Made by a program: the position numbers and the translations under genes. A DNA stretch of 64,000 nt from Nipponacmea schrenckii (Eukaryota > Mollusca > Gastropoda > Lottiidae): contig JAUJPP010000007.1 of assembly GCA_030562195.1 (NCBI GenBank), positions 24,549,769-24,613,768 of the forward strand. Reading direction: 5' to 3'. Each line of letters begins with the position of its first letter. The stretch's first letter is position 1. Positions 13,401 to 25,104 of this stretch are shown here, piece by piece. A model generated the notes under the pieces. That model did no database searches. It saw nothing but the letters and a program-made list of their open reading frames with translations, and was not told the DNA's origin.

Positions 13401-14341
13401 ATTATTTCCATTCTCTGAATCAAACAATAAAAATATAGATTTTGTTGTCAAATATATTATTTGGTCCTTATTTCAGTATTTACATAATGGGCTTAGTATT
13501 TCAATGGATAAAAGAGCATGGTGGAGTTGCTCAAATGGAGAAGAATTCAAGACAGAAGTCAACAATATTATATGATATAATTGATAATTCAAATGGATTT
13601 TATCAGTGAGTCTTATAGTTCAGTAGTTTTAACCTTTTTCAAATGTAGTATAGAAAAACTCAGAAGTAATAACCATATATTATCCAGTCTGCATATCAAA
13701 ATATTTCTAATGTGTATTAAATAAACGTACATATTTCTATTTCTAGATGTCCGATAGAGCGTGATAGCAGAAGTAGAATGAATATCACATTTAGAATTGG
13801 TGTAGATTTTGAAGATGAAGCATTAGAAAAGAAATTTATAGACGAAGCCCATCAGAATGGTTTAATATCATTAAAAGGACATAGGTAACTAAGGCTTGAA
13901 TCTGAATTGCCTATATTTCTGAAAGAGAGGTGACCAAAATTGAAATCTTCGGTCCATTATTGTACACGCTACAAATTTGTTTGATTGTAGGGGAACAGGA
14001 TGTTTAACACCAATTCTGTAAATTGATATGCAACGCAGAGAATGAGTCATATTTCATTGCAATAATTCTGTGAGAAAAAATCTTCCACATTTACATCAGT
14101 TGGAGATCAATTACAAAATGGCAGACTGTAAATTTTTTCGTGGTCTAAAAAGAGCTCCCCAGTTCTGCCAGCCCTTTTTAAGAAGCATTATCCTTTTCTA
14201 AAGACACCTTCATCATATTTTGTATTTGTTTCATTCAGATCTGTTGGAGGTATCAGAGTGTCAATATACAATGCTGTTCATGTCCATGAAGCTGAGAAAC
14301 TGGGAGAATTTATGAAAAATTTCCAAAGATTAAATAATTAG
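7892..14341 (+). CDS. PSAT1: Phosphoserine aminotransferase, complete (10 exons)
   Basis: PLP-dependent class V aminotransferase that converts 3-phosphohydroxypyruvate and glutamate to O-phosphoserine and 2-oxoglutarate in cytosolic serine synthesis. Exons: 7892-7948, 9545-9605, 10344-10413, 11590-11795, 12141-12218, 12604-12698, 13003-13172, 13477-13605, 13747-13884, 14239-14341. They join in frame to 368 residues, against about 370 in vertebrate PSAT1. Seen: the N-terminal motif [10 protein letters not shown], the ELSHRS motif after exon 2, the glycine-rich [15 protein letters not shown] phosphate region, [17 protein letters not shown] with the PLP lysine at about K199, [14 protein letters not shown], and SLKGHRSVGGIR near the C-terminus. 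The human enzyme has a Cys in GGGCGQF where this one has Thr. An in-frame ATG at 7817 could add 25 residues, but the family start and promoter position favour 7892. It is convergent with MTFMT. Confidence 0.96.
10432..10481. repeat. (TTTA)n microsatellite in PSAT1 intron 3
   Basis: About twelve uninterrupted ATTT/TTTA units start some 18 bp after the exon 3 donor. It is a simple tandem repeat and likely to vary in length. Confidence 0.9.
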
Positions 14342-14507
14342 TTGTAGTGATATGTATTAATATAATTTATAAAAAAAAAAGAAATTTTTATTGTTGTCTA
14401 AATGAAATTTAGAAATAACTTTGTAAATATCATGTTTTTTAATTTTTTGGCTTCAAAAGCCTTTTGAAATGTAAATATTTTACTGGTTGTATATTTCAGT
14501 CTTTTAA

Positions 14508-14513
14508 AATAAA
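14508..14513 (+). terminator. PSAT1 polyadenylation signal AATAAA
   Basis: A canonical AATAAA lies 167 bp after the PSAT1 stop codon, in AT-rich sequence and before the TTAA element that begins at 14833. It is the first canonical hexamer after the stop. Confidence 0.6.
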
Positions 14514-14832
14514 ACTTAGTCACAAATATTTTATGTTTTTTGCAAAAATCTTATCTATCAAGAATAATCTTTAAATTGGGTTCTGTGAAAGTTTAAGAAA
14601 AAAAAATAAATAAATGGAGTTTTATGTCATACTTTTCTGCTCTCTCCAATCAAGCAGCACATACAAGTCAATATTCAATGTTGAACAACAAAATCCACAA
14701 GTCCAAAATGCAGCATCTTGTTCAACATATATTTCATGTTGTCAACATTGGCAAATCAAAACAGTTTAACATTTTAGCCAAAGACCAATATTTTATCAAT
14801 GAAAACTTTTACAAATTAATACCTGATTTTAT

Positions 14833-16290
14833 TTAAGGCTAGACAGTACACGAGAATTGGACAAAAATTAAAAAAAAATCAAAAATTACATTTTCATAGT
14901 TTCAACTTATTTAATATCTTCTAAATACGATCAATCCATTTTATTTCTCAAAAACATTTATTTAGTCACCGAAAATCATGTTTTTATCTTCCTAACAACG
15001 ACCAGAAAATGATTATTGTATAAAAATAACGCCAAAATAGACGTATTTTAAATGTCCATAACTTCTCCGACAATGTATTGGAAGCCATGTTGTTGATACC
15101 GGTTGAAAGCTGGTGATTGTGGCTATTTCCGTAAAAGGAAGATAACTCTGATTATTAATGCTAGCTCCGGTAATCACCGACAGAAGCCGACTACAAAATA
15201 CACGAGTAATACCATATTTGGAATGACCGAGTTCAATAGAATAAATAATTGAGGGCAATGAATATATAATGAGATAAATTTTGTATTGCGCATGTTTTAT
15301 GCAGCGCCATCTATTAGTGAGCATGCGCACTTGGACAATAATGTAGACACGATCGGACTAGTCGCTACTGACATAGGAAAATGTTCAATGCGTGATAAAC
15401 GAGTCTACGAATTTTTACGTACGGGACATTTACCGTATTTTCTTAGTTTTTTTTCGTAATTTTCTCATTTAAATGAACTTATTTCTTAAAAATGGTTAAA
15501 AAAAAACCGGAATCTGTGGTATTACTATGAGAAAAACAAAGAACAAACATAATCAATGAATCATTGCAAGAAATAATAAACTCTGCTATATAGAAGTCAA
15601 TACTAATAATACATGCTATGTTGTTCAATTGACAATGTTTCTGCTACTTCTACTACTAGTACAACTAGAGTTTTAAAGATAGAGCTGTCAAATTTTAACA
15701 CATTAAAGTTTATATAATTATGATCAAATCCTCAATAGGATTCAAAGTCATATATGAAAAAGTTTTAAAAATATAAACACTTGAACTTCAAAGTCTTTTT
15801 TCTCATTTTGTAAAAAAATTGTTTTGAGCCATGATATCTCCCACAGTTTTCATCATAGAGATGTCAAATTTGGGCACAATAAAGCTCACTTGATTACCAA
15901 GAAATCTTCAGAAGGGATTTTGGATATCTATAATAGTTTTGAAAATATGAGCGTTTGAATGTCGAATTTTGGGTTATTTTCTTCCCACTGTGGTCACAGT
16001 CAAAATATTCATTGTATCAAAAAAAGCCTCTGAAGATCTCTTAGTATTGTTATAAGCTTTATTTTGGCTTTTACAGATTTCAATTATCTTAATTAGGGTT
16101 AGAGATATCGTGGTTTGAAATTTGCGACTTTTTTCGACGTTTCCATGGTTACCAAAGCTAAAAATCAACTCTTAACTACAAAAACTTTTTCTTATTTGTT
16201 TTTAATGCTAATTGAATGATGTAAGCTCTCTAAACACCATCTCAAGTGATAAATTAAAAATTTGAATTCTCGTGTACTGTCTAGCCTTAA
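14833..16290. mobile_element. 1.46-kb TTAA-flanked TIR element between PSAT1 and MTFMT
   Basis: The left end is TTAA then GGCTAGACAGTACACGAGAA (14833-14856). The right end is the exact reverse complement ending in TTAA (16267-16290). The body has no transposase-like frame. It contains a loosely repeated ~165-bp module (motif agagctgtcaaattt near 15680 and agatgtcaaatttgg near 15858). Inferred to be a non-autonomous, TTAA-targeting (piggyBac-like) element. Confidence 0.7.
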
Positions 16291-16524
16291 GGCTTTTTCT
16301 CTCTTATCAATAATAGTTTTGTGACCACCTCAATCCCATATGGCACAGTCTAGCCAATTTCTATGATGTATCACATTCAGAAGAAACAGTCTATTAGATA
16401 ACCTTGATAAACACACAGTTGTGTTATCTGTTATCTCTTACAACGTTATCATGATATCATATTGTGTTGTATTCTAAGACTCCCAATATCATTTGATGTG
16501 TTTTCACAAATTAATGAATTTACA

Positions 16525-19500
16525 TCAACTGTCAGAATCGAATACAACATGATCCTTTCCTTTTAAATACACACCATAAAAGTTACTAGGTAATACTATA
16601 TTTTTAACTCGAATGCCTTTAAAACCAACTAGTCCATCCTGAAAAATACCAGCATCAATTTTTATGTATCTTCAAATTATACCATTATTAAATATTCAAT
16701 AACTCAAACTTGTCCTTTTTATCAAAAACTTAAAACTGTGGTCTGCAAGACCATGATTCTCAAAAGACATATTTCTCAGACTCAATTATTTAGAAAGAAA
16801 AACAATGAATGTAATCTTTTGTTTACTGAGCAAAGGCAGAAAATTACTGACTGAGTAAAAATATATAACAGAATGCTTCATTATTCTATGATTATATATA
16901 ACAGAAATAGTCTAACACACCTTACATTTCACCAACAAGATATTTTCTTGTTTTACCCATCTAACAGTTCCGACTGGCGATGCTTCAAATTTATCTTTCT
17001 TGGCATGGTCTAAATTAAATACAGAAGGAAAGGTAACAAATCAACATTCAAAACATCATTATCATCAATTTCAGGTATGAGGGGTGAAAGCTGGAACGGG
17101 ACTGACTCTTGGAAGGACTGGCCCAGCCATCAGAATATTTCTCACCTTGAGAAGGATTCAAACCCACTATCACCTACACCATTTTGGGATGAGGGTCTTT
17201 CCTTTTTGAACTTTTTATGATTTGTAAAATAATAGTAATATTGCAAGCTTAATATAGTCCCTAACTCTAGAGACTTAGGAGAATTATTTCAACATGAACT
17301 TAGGTATGTATTGCCATGTTGTGGCTATCTATTCACCAATAATAGAGCCTATGACCAGCCTAGGGTTTCCCTTGTCATCAGTTGGGGAGGCTGACCTGGA
17401 ATAAACATCTAGTCATTGGGATGGGTCATTAAACCAAGGCCCAGTGTGCAGGCTGTGCACTTTTAAGATATACATGTATATTGCAAAGAGAGTAGGCTTA
17501 TGCTGTGTCCTAGAAAAAATTCACTTTTTGCACACAACATGTAATTGTCTGTCTTTATTAGTCCATTAGGTGCAGAAGAGTAGGACGTAAAACTCCATCG
17601 TTTCATTTCATTTATGACCAGCCTATGCAATTTGAACTACCAAAGAATATTATTACATGAAAATTCAGTAAACAGTGTTAAATAATATGGAATGATAGAT
17701 TGAAAAGTTTTTCACATTGATTCACAGCTTCTTAAACTGATACAATTAATCAAGTGAAATTTGAATACCTGTACCTTTTGTTAATGTGGGATCAATCATA
17801 TCAGATAAATAAACTTTGACACCATTTAAAGTTGTATAGACTGGTTTCTGTAATATATTATGTACAAAATATCTTAGATTGCCAAAAGACCTAAGGAAAA
17901 TATTGTCTGTCCACTAAAACGCAGGCCCAGAACTTATCTTTAACATATTGAGTTTTCACTGATGCTTAACAGACCAGGAGTGTTTCCAGGTTAGAAGTGA
18001 GAAGAAAGTACCCATCATCCTTATCAAAGCGACAGGTTTGCCATTTGTTATCTCCATATCAGCAATTGGAAAGTTTAGCTGAGCTATAAAGTAATAGTGT
18101 CAACAGTTCAAAACTGTGTGAATCTGGTTTTGAACGTAAAAATGATGATTCGTTATGTGTGGGAACATTCAAATCATCCAATTTTCTTGCATTTCTAGAA
18201 CTTCTGAAGACTATTTGCATAATATGTATATAGTCTGTCTTACATTCCCGATCCAAATCAAACCCAAAAAATAGCCAACCATGGACGAAGGTGAAGTTCA
18301 ACACATGTTAGGTCACACTTTTTTGGATCATTTTGAGTTGTTGAAGATAGTCTTTCAGTTTATGAAACCTTTGATTTGATTTAAGACTGAAAATGAAATA
18401 ACTATGCAAATAAAATCATGTGAAGAAGATCATTTCTCTACTCACCAAACTCAACAAAGCTCTATAAACAGTATAAATTTTTTCACATGTATCATTCCAA
18501 TTCAACTTTCCAAATGTGTCTTTGATTTTCTTTGCTACAAAAATATGATCTATTAAAACTTGCAACAAATTTTACATCTATTTGTAAATTGTATCACTCT
18601 ATCTTTCGCATATAAAACTCAACAATCAGAAAAGGAGAATCTCTCATTAAAATGATTAATAACCAACATTGCTTAAACCTAAAGCCCATAAATAACGACC
18701 AAATGCAGCTGACTCTTTTCTGGATTCTTACTGTTTTAAGACCTTTAAAATTTCATGTACCCAGTCTATAGCATAAAAGATTGAAATTTATTGTTTCATG
18801 TCAGCATGTATTTTTCTTGCAATGAAAATAAAAATAACAAGTGGTTGCCTAGAAAGATATGCCCACTTTAAAGTATTAAAACACAGACTGTTTGAAATCA
18901 GATTGAAACTCAAACATTAATCCAAGATCTCGTCAATATACATGATCACACCAAATTTCATTCAAATGAAAACTGTAGTCTCAAAAGCATTCACAAGTCC
19001 ATTTCGACGCATTTTGACTAAGTCAAGTGCAGTAACTCACAAACCGTTCATCGAAAAGTCATCAATATCAAAATTGTCCAAGATCTCATTAATATAAATG
19101 ATCACAGCAAATTTCATTTAAATCCAATGAAAACTTAAGTCTCTATCATATTCACGAGCCAATTCCAACGCATTTTGCCTAAGTCATGGGCAGTAACTCA
19201 ACAACATTTCATCAAAAAATCGTCAATATCAAACTTGTCCAAGATCTCATCAATATAAATGATCACACCACATTTCATTCAAATCTGATGCTAACCATAG
19301 TCATGTTTGCAAGCCAATTGTGGAGGGATGGACAGTGGTGATGATAATATACAAAGGGTTACCTTGAGTAACTTCTAGATCAGACTTCAAGTCTTGTTTA
19401 ACTAACATGGGCAGATCTCTTAGACTATCTACTAGCTATAAGATAAATTAATTAAAGGGATTGTTAAGAGGTTTCTAAATATATATAACACTGATAGTAT

Positions 19501-21540
19501 TAATGTGCAATATTCCTGTTTTTCATCTGACATCCTGGTTCCTGTAATTCCATGAAAACTGTGTTTGATTACATCATTATCATGATGGATCTCACATAAA
19601 AGCATATATTGAGATTATTGACATCATCAAACAATTACTTGTTTTGCTAACCTGATTGTAACAAGATAAAAAGGTAGTAAAACTTACCAAACTCGCTCCC
19701 TCTTTTGCCAAAACATTATATAAATAAGGGTAGGTAACTTTTTCTGGTACTTCTATTTTCTTCTGCAGCAATATTTCACCTGTATCAAAACTATAGAATA
19801 GAATTACTTTTCTATACTTAAGCACTAAATTATTTTCACTTAATGCTTTTAGGTAAATTGGACAAATTGCCATCACAGGCCAAAATATGTATGGTGAGCT
19901 ATTTGTTCGGGATATAAAAAGCAACTGGATGGATTTGGATTTCCTAAATTATAGCTGGGGCAAAGCTATTGAAGAATACTATAAGTTCTCTTATGACTAA
20001 TTTTGAGTATTTGATCTCGCTTATTCACTTTGAAATATGAAGATAATTTTTAATCAAAATCAGTAATCTATCATAAAAAAAATAATTTGATGTTGTTAAC
20101 ATTGTTAAATTCAAGAAAAGAGTCGGATAAGTTTCTTACTGTTTTGGCTTGATTTTCATGATAGTAACACCAGTATATTTATCATTATTTAATATAGTAT
20201 GGATTATAGGTGCTGGACCTCTCCATCTCGGCAATAAACTGGCATGTACATTTAATATACCACTGAAATACAAATTTAATATAACACTGATTTATATTAC
20301 ATACATGTATATAATAACACTGAAATATACATAATATACCACTAAATGTTCATTTTATAAACCACTGAAATATATAAATAATATAAAACTAAAATGTACA
20401 TTAAATACACCACTGAAATATACTTATATACCTGTATATTTAACCACTAAAATGTACATTTAATATAATCACCAGAATATACAGAATACCTACTATGGAA
20501 AACAATTTATAAGTGCAGATGGTATAAGATGTCCAAAAGACACAAGAACACCAACATCATATTGCCCTGTATTTACAGTCAACGGCCAATCATAAACTTT
20601 TAACTTATTTTCTACAGCATATTTTCTTACATCAGTCTAAAAATATCAAATTGATAATTAGCAAGATGAACATAATCAATCTTTTGGAATGTGTCAATGA
20701 GATTTGTCTTTTAACTTCTGTTATTAAATAAAACTGGGTAAAAAATTTGACTTTTGTTCAAAGATATATAGCTATTATATACTTATTAACAGCCAAATGT
20801 TCATATGACATGACTGGTAATAAACACAATATAAATCTGATTTATAACTACCGGTACTTTTTCTACCTTGAGAAAATTAATTATGCTGAATCTATTTATG
20901 AATTTAATGGTACTAGAATGTTCACTCATTACCCTACTTCATGATGCGTTTCTATGAGCAAATCCATCATCAAAAATCAGTTTGATTAATTCTTACCTCT
21001 CTCTAAATGTTTCTGTAATAGAGATATGAAAACACTTTAATGGGATGATGACAGGATGAACAAAATTTGATGAAGGAGACTTACCTTTTGTGTTGCTACA
21101 ACATCAATGTTCTTCACCAGTTGGTTTTCATTCTTAATTCTATAAAAACATAAATAGTAGGCCTACACATGAATATATGAATTGATCAATCGATGTAGAA
21201 ACATATTGGACACATCAAAAAATGTCTATGAATACAGTTGTCTAAAGAAGCACCCATTCCTTTTGTACCTTTTTAATGTAAACTGAAAAAAAATCCCGTA
21301 TATTTACAGAAGAACGCCAATCAAATGAAACAAAATTAGATTAGAAAATATTTACCTATTTTCATTCAATAACTGTAATGTCTCCAATGCAAATTTATCT
21401 GAACCAAAAAATAAAATTTTCCAAGGTGGTTTAGAAGAGATGTTTATTTCTGTACTATACAATTGATGTGGTATGCGTCCATGTGAACATAGGTTTTGTA
21501 TAATCTTACTTGAGGAACTGACAAGTGTTTTTATCTTCAT
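16525..21540 (-). CDS. MTFMT: Mitochondrial methionyl-tRNA formyltransferase, complete (10 exons)
   Basis: Transfers a formyl group from 10-formyl-tetrahydrofolate to Met-tRNA, to start mitochondrial translation. Exons in transcript order: 21356-21540, 21085-21139, 20494-20636, 20140-20262, 19688-19790, 19363-19435, 18446-18534, 17775-17847, 16921-17009, 16525-16638. They join in frame to 348 residues (human about 389). Residues 1-35 are basic and Ser-rich, consistent with a mitochondrial leader. Then come [11 protein letters not shown] at about 42-52, the catalytic loop [12 protein letters not shown] with N132 and H134, and the catalytic aspartate D171 in [10 protein letters not shown]. The C-terminal domain follows, with [17 protein letters not shown] and a last exon encoding [17 protein letters not shown] start at the ATG at 21540; the reading frame continues upstream to a TTG but has no ATG. 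Intron 3 carries a minisatellite that copies the exon 4 acceptor. Confidence 0.95.
17355..17616 (+). mobile_element. tRNA-derived SINE, 5'-truncated copy
   Basis: This copy shares the SINE body found elsewhere in the window: ttaaaccaaggcccagtgtg, aagagagtaggcttatgctg, tctttattagtccatta, agaagagtaggacgtaaaac. It ends in the family's ATTTC-rich tail. The tRNA-like head with A and B boxes is not recognisable. It lies in an MTFMT intron, antisense to the gene. Confidence 0.75.
18922..19330. repeat. ~160-bp tandem repeat array in MTFMT intron 6
   Basis: Three units begin with ccaagatct at 18922, 19078 and 19239 (periods 156 and 161 bp) and contain gtcaatat, aactcacaaaccgttcatc and gcattttgactaagtc. 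This is a diverged branch of the array family at 2130-5640, showing that the repeat is dispersed. Confidence 0.75.
20250..20480. repeat. Minisatellite spanning MTFMT exon 4 splice acceptor
   Basis: The exon 4 boundary sequence (plus strand tgtacatttaatataccactgaaat, acceptor at 20263-20264) recurs with variation several times through 20300-20478. Examples are near 20340-20370, 20395-20420 and 20449-20478. On the coding strand several copies still read TATTTCAGTG, a possible acceptor. Confidence 0.7.
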
Positions 21541-23411
21541 TTTACCTGCAAATTCCAATTAGCTCACAATATTCATTCATTTTATAAGCAATTAATTATG
21601 TAATAGCATTCTTTGTAAGTTTAATGTGCCATAACTCTCCATAAATTAAATGTACTGTCTAAATTTGTAATAAGTAAAACTAAAGCCAAACAATATTATC
21701 ATCTTTGACTTTAAGTCAACCTGAACTTCTGCTGCTTCAGAATGAATTAGTTTAGAATGTCGTTACCTAATCTTAATCTATTTCCAAAACAAGTTTTATT
21801 TAACTTGTTTCGAGGGTTTAATCACTTCTAAGTCGACATTTATGCTTCATCTACAGAGTTTCAAAATCAAATGTCTCAAATGAATTTCCTTGATACAAAA
21901 GTAACCGGAAGTAGGATTGTTTACACTAAACTTGATTATCTAAAGCATAAACTCTTATCAATGGTTCTATCATGTCTTCTTTATATTTTCGACAATATTT
22001 AGGTTGTTTCACTATGATAAAATTTGAAAAATTCCAAAACTTTTCGTTAGATCTAATGATTTTCTTCAGGGCAGTTATTTTAGCATTTGTTAAGTGGATT
22101 TAACTTTAAAGCAAGTACGACAATTCTTAAGTAAGGCTAAGGTCAAGGCCATTATAGCGATTTGGAATGAAAATTATAATTATTTGACAGTATGTGGTTG
22201 AACTGATACTAAAAGCATCCACATTATAATTTAACATTGATCAGAGTCTGTAAAATGTCAGACATGGAGGTGGAAGAAGTGTCCTTTCTACCAGGTGCTT
22301 GTTACATATTTTGTCAATCTACTCACTCTCACTCTCACTCAGTCACCAAAGACACAGAGTCAGCCTCAGTCTGTCATCATAGTCCGAACTTGCTGACTCT
22401 ATTCTCATCCGCTATTACCTATTAGGACAGATATAGATAGCTGCGGGAGAGTCAGGAAAATAAGCTACAAAAATGGGTTTTAAAGGCATTTAAATACCTC
22501 AAATCAACTACCGGTACATCTTGTCCTTGTAATATTTTGACAGGTGTAGGCCTATGTTTTTGTAGTTCAATCATACCATCACTATTCCCCTGCACCATTC
22601 ATGTCACGGTTGCGGTTCCATGAAAAGTTTTTTTCAATCACTCATTTGTCAACTAAAACATTGTGTGCATCCAAAATAATCAACAGGCACATGTGATAGA
22701 AACAACCGAACCTTTACTTTACCTATTTGTGTGCCTTGATTCGAGATATTTAAAAATGTCTAAAATCCCCAATTGTGGTTTAGTTTTTCTGACCTACCCC
22801 TGGCATTCTAACTAGCTATTGAGTCTGCAAGTTTCCGACTTAGTCTGTGTCACTCACCCTTTTATAGTTACCCTATTAATATTTTTTATTGTGTATTCTG
22901 ACCTGCATATTGAACCATGGAATATGTTAGACCTGTAAGCCGTCAATCGAAGCCACCGCCGCAAGCGACATTTGGATTTTCAAGCAACCGCCGAATTTAT
23001 GTCAAGCCGCAGTTAAAATTTTTCAACCTAATTTTTGTAAATATAAATCCTTAAGGTGGCAGTGTATACAGAAGATTGCTACTAGTTTGAAAAGTATACT
23101 GTTAAACAAAAACTATCCGTCTATACAGTCTATTGACCTCCTCTGTGAATCGTCATGACGTCATCGTCTGCCTTATAATTTTTTATTTCCCATGTTTATT
23201 GCTGATATTACACAGGGTATATATTATGTCTATAATAATAATAAACATCATGATAATATTAATATTCCATCATATAAAGTAAATAACAGTACCAGGTTTC
23301 ATAATTCATAGTCAGATTCTTTACTCTTGCGCAAGTCTGTTGTAGTGACGTAACTACGTTACCCACGTGTTCGAATTGGGTCAAGTAAGATTTTGAGAAA
23401 TAGACGAGAAA
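21541..23411. other. Intergenic region upstream of MTFMT, no gene recognised
   Basis: This is the divergent interval between the MTFMT start (minus strand) and the BED-like exon (plus strand). It must hold the MTFMT promoter, but I see no convincing TATA box. A short (ctcact)n run lies near 22321-22341. No exon with a family signature was seen. Confidence 0.4.
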
Positions 23412-23623
23412 ATGTCAAGAAAAACTAATCTGAATACAAGCACCTCACCACTCACGAGACAAGAGAAAAGCGAAATTCAAAAGCTATTCATCAAGCCAAA
23501 GGAGAATTCAACCATGCCTGGACAGGCCAAATGCTGGCCTTATTTTGGCCATTTGTTCATGCAAGGTGCGGAAAATGAAGGCCTTCACTCACCTATTCTG
23601 GTGGATGCAAAATATTACTGCAA
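23412..23623 (+). CDS. Possible BED-type zinc finger 5' exon (partial, orphan)
   Basis: An ATG opens 70 codons and then meets a good donor (AA|GTAAGT) in phase 2. The first ~30 residues are polar and basic. The C-terminal half contains KCWPYFGHLF and ends DAKYYCK. That resembles the start of a BED zinc finger, in which an aromatic W..F pair precedes a YCKxC metal ligand pair; here the second Cys would fall in the next exon. BED fingers occur in hAT transposases and domesticated ZBED proteins. I could not find the continuing exon between here and the aminopeptidase start at 25105. It may be a gene fragment, or the first exon of a gene with a very long intron. Confidence 0.35.
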
Positions 23624-23626
23624 GTA

Positions 23627-23745
23627 AGTTTGTGATCGGTGTAGTTTGTGATCCGCGATCTGTGCAGATTGTGATGTGTATTTTGTGATTTTTGTAGGTG
23701 ATCTGTGTATTTTGTGATTTGTGTAGATTGTGATCTGTGTACTTT
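23627..23745. repeat. TGTGAT-rich minisatellite
   Basis: Imperfect short units of the type tgtgatctgtgtagattg / tgtattttgtgattt recur directly after the donor of the BED-like exon. Confidence 0.7.
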
Positions 23746-25104
23746 CAAGTCACTTGAGCGAAATTTTGCTTTGATGGAAGTGAAGCGAAGAAACCGTCGC
23801 TCAATAGGCTTAGCCGCGAAATTTTAACCAAGCAAGTGACATTTCACTACTTCACTTCGCTTATGGGTCTAGTCTATGTAAGGTTAAAAGAAATGGGAAC
23901 CTGGAAGTTATTCTCCATTGCCTGACTAGATCTACTGTAGATCCCCAATATATTTTGAGATAAATGAAATATCACTCAGCATATTTTTTTTTTTTTGAAA
24001 TCACCACAAGATTTATTTCTTATATCACAATTGTAAAAGAAATTTCCATGTATTTGTTTGACGATAAATTTTTCAGTAATAATTTTTGTACAGTGTTATC
24101 ACATGAAGTCAAACTATTACAATCACAGTAGGCATACTTAGATATACGAGACAATTTTATGGATAGATACATTCAATGTTGGTTCTTCTCACATTTTCAT
24201 AAGGAATGTAATGAAGTCATGAATGTGTTTAATGCCGAAAATATACAGCCCCCTTAAGATTGTTAATATGTTAAAATTAAAATAGAATAAAATAGATATT
24301 GTCAAATGAAATATTAAACAGTTTGATTATGTCGGAAAAAATTTATAACCAATTTTCTTATCTCATCCATTGGTTCAATTCTTACAGTTATCAAGCATCA
24401 AAAGATTTGTCCTGAAAAGGTTTTTGGTTTATTTTATATTTTTAAGTGGGAATCCTCATATTGATCATTCTAACCTTAGTCTCAGAAACTTGAATTGTTT
24501 AGTTAGCCTACTGTCTAATTCTTTCAATATGTTCTCTTCGGAAAGAAATGCAAATTTTACATTTGATTCCTTAATTTCCCTGTGTTGTAAATGTCTTTAA
24601 GGAAAAAATGCAGTATTTTAAATAAGTAATTTTCTAGACTGTGGGAATTTAATCTGTGGTCAACAACTGTAAAAAAAAAACCTTCAAAGTTATCTCAAAC
24701 TATTTAACTTTATCTTTCACTAGTGTATTTTCTGCCAGAAATATGGGTACTTGAAAATTGATGTACATGGATTATTATGGATACACAAGGTTCAATTTAA
24801 CAGTAAGCTGTGAACGCTGTAACAGATGAATTTAGCTGGAGACAAAGGTACAAATAACCTCTGGAAATAGTGAACCGTAGCTGATAAATAGTAAACAAGT
24901 AATAACAAATAAATTGTAATTGAAGTGTAACAAGAATATGATAGTTTCAGGTTCGCATGATTGGCTATAATTGATTATATTTAACACAGAAAGGGTTACA
25001 TAGTTTAAGTATAAAGTATAAAGGTAAATTGATGATATTAAATCAATAAAAGTATACATTATAATATTGTCATTTTATACATTTTATTTAGTTCTTTTTT
25101 AAAC
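23746..25104. other. Non-coding, nothing recognised
   Basis: AT-rich sequence between the BED-like exon and the first aminopeptidase exon. It contains a T-run near 23987-23997 and no exon I can support. The aminopeptidase promoter should lie at its 3' end, but no clear TATA box is seen. Confidence 0.4.

Noticed and set aside
15013..15330. 105-codon open frame on the minus strand
   Set aside because: It lies inside the TTAA TIR element and shows no transposase or other domain features.
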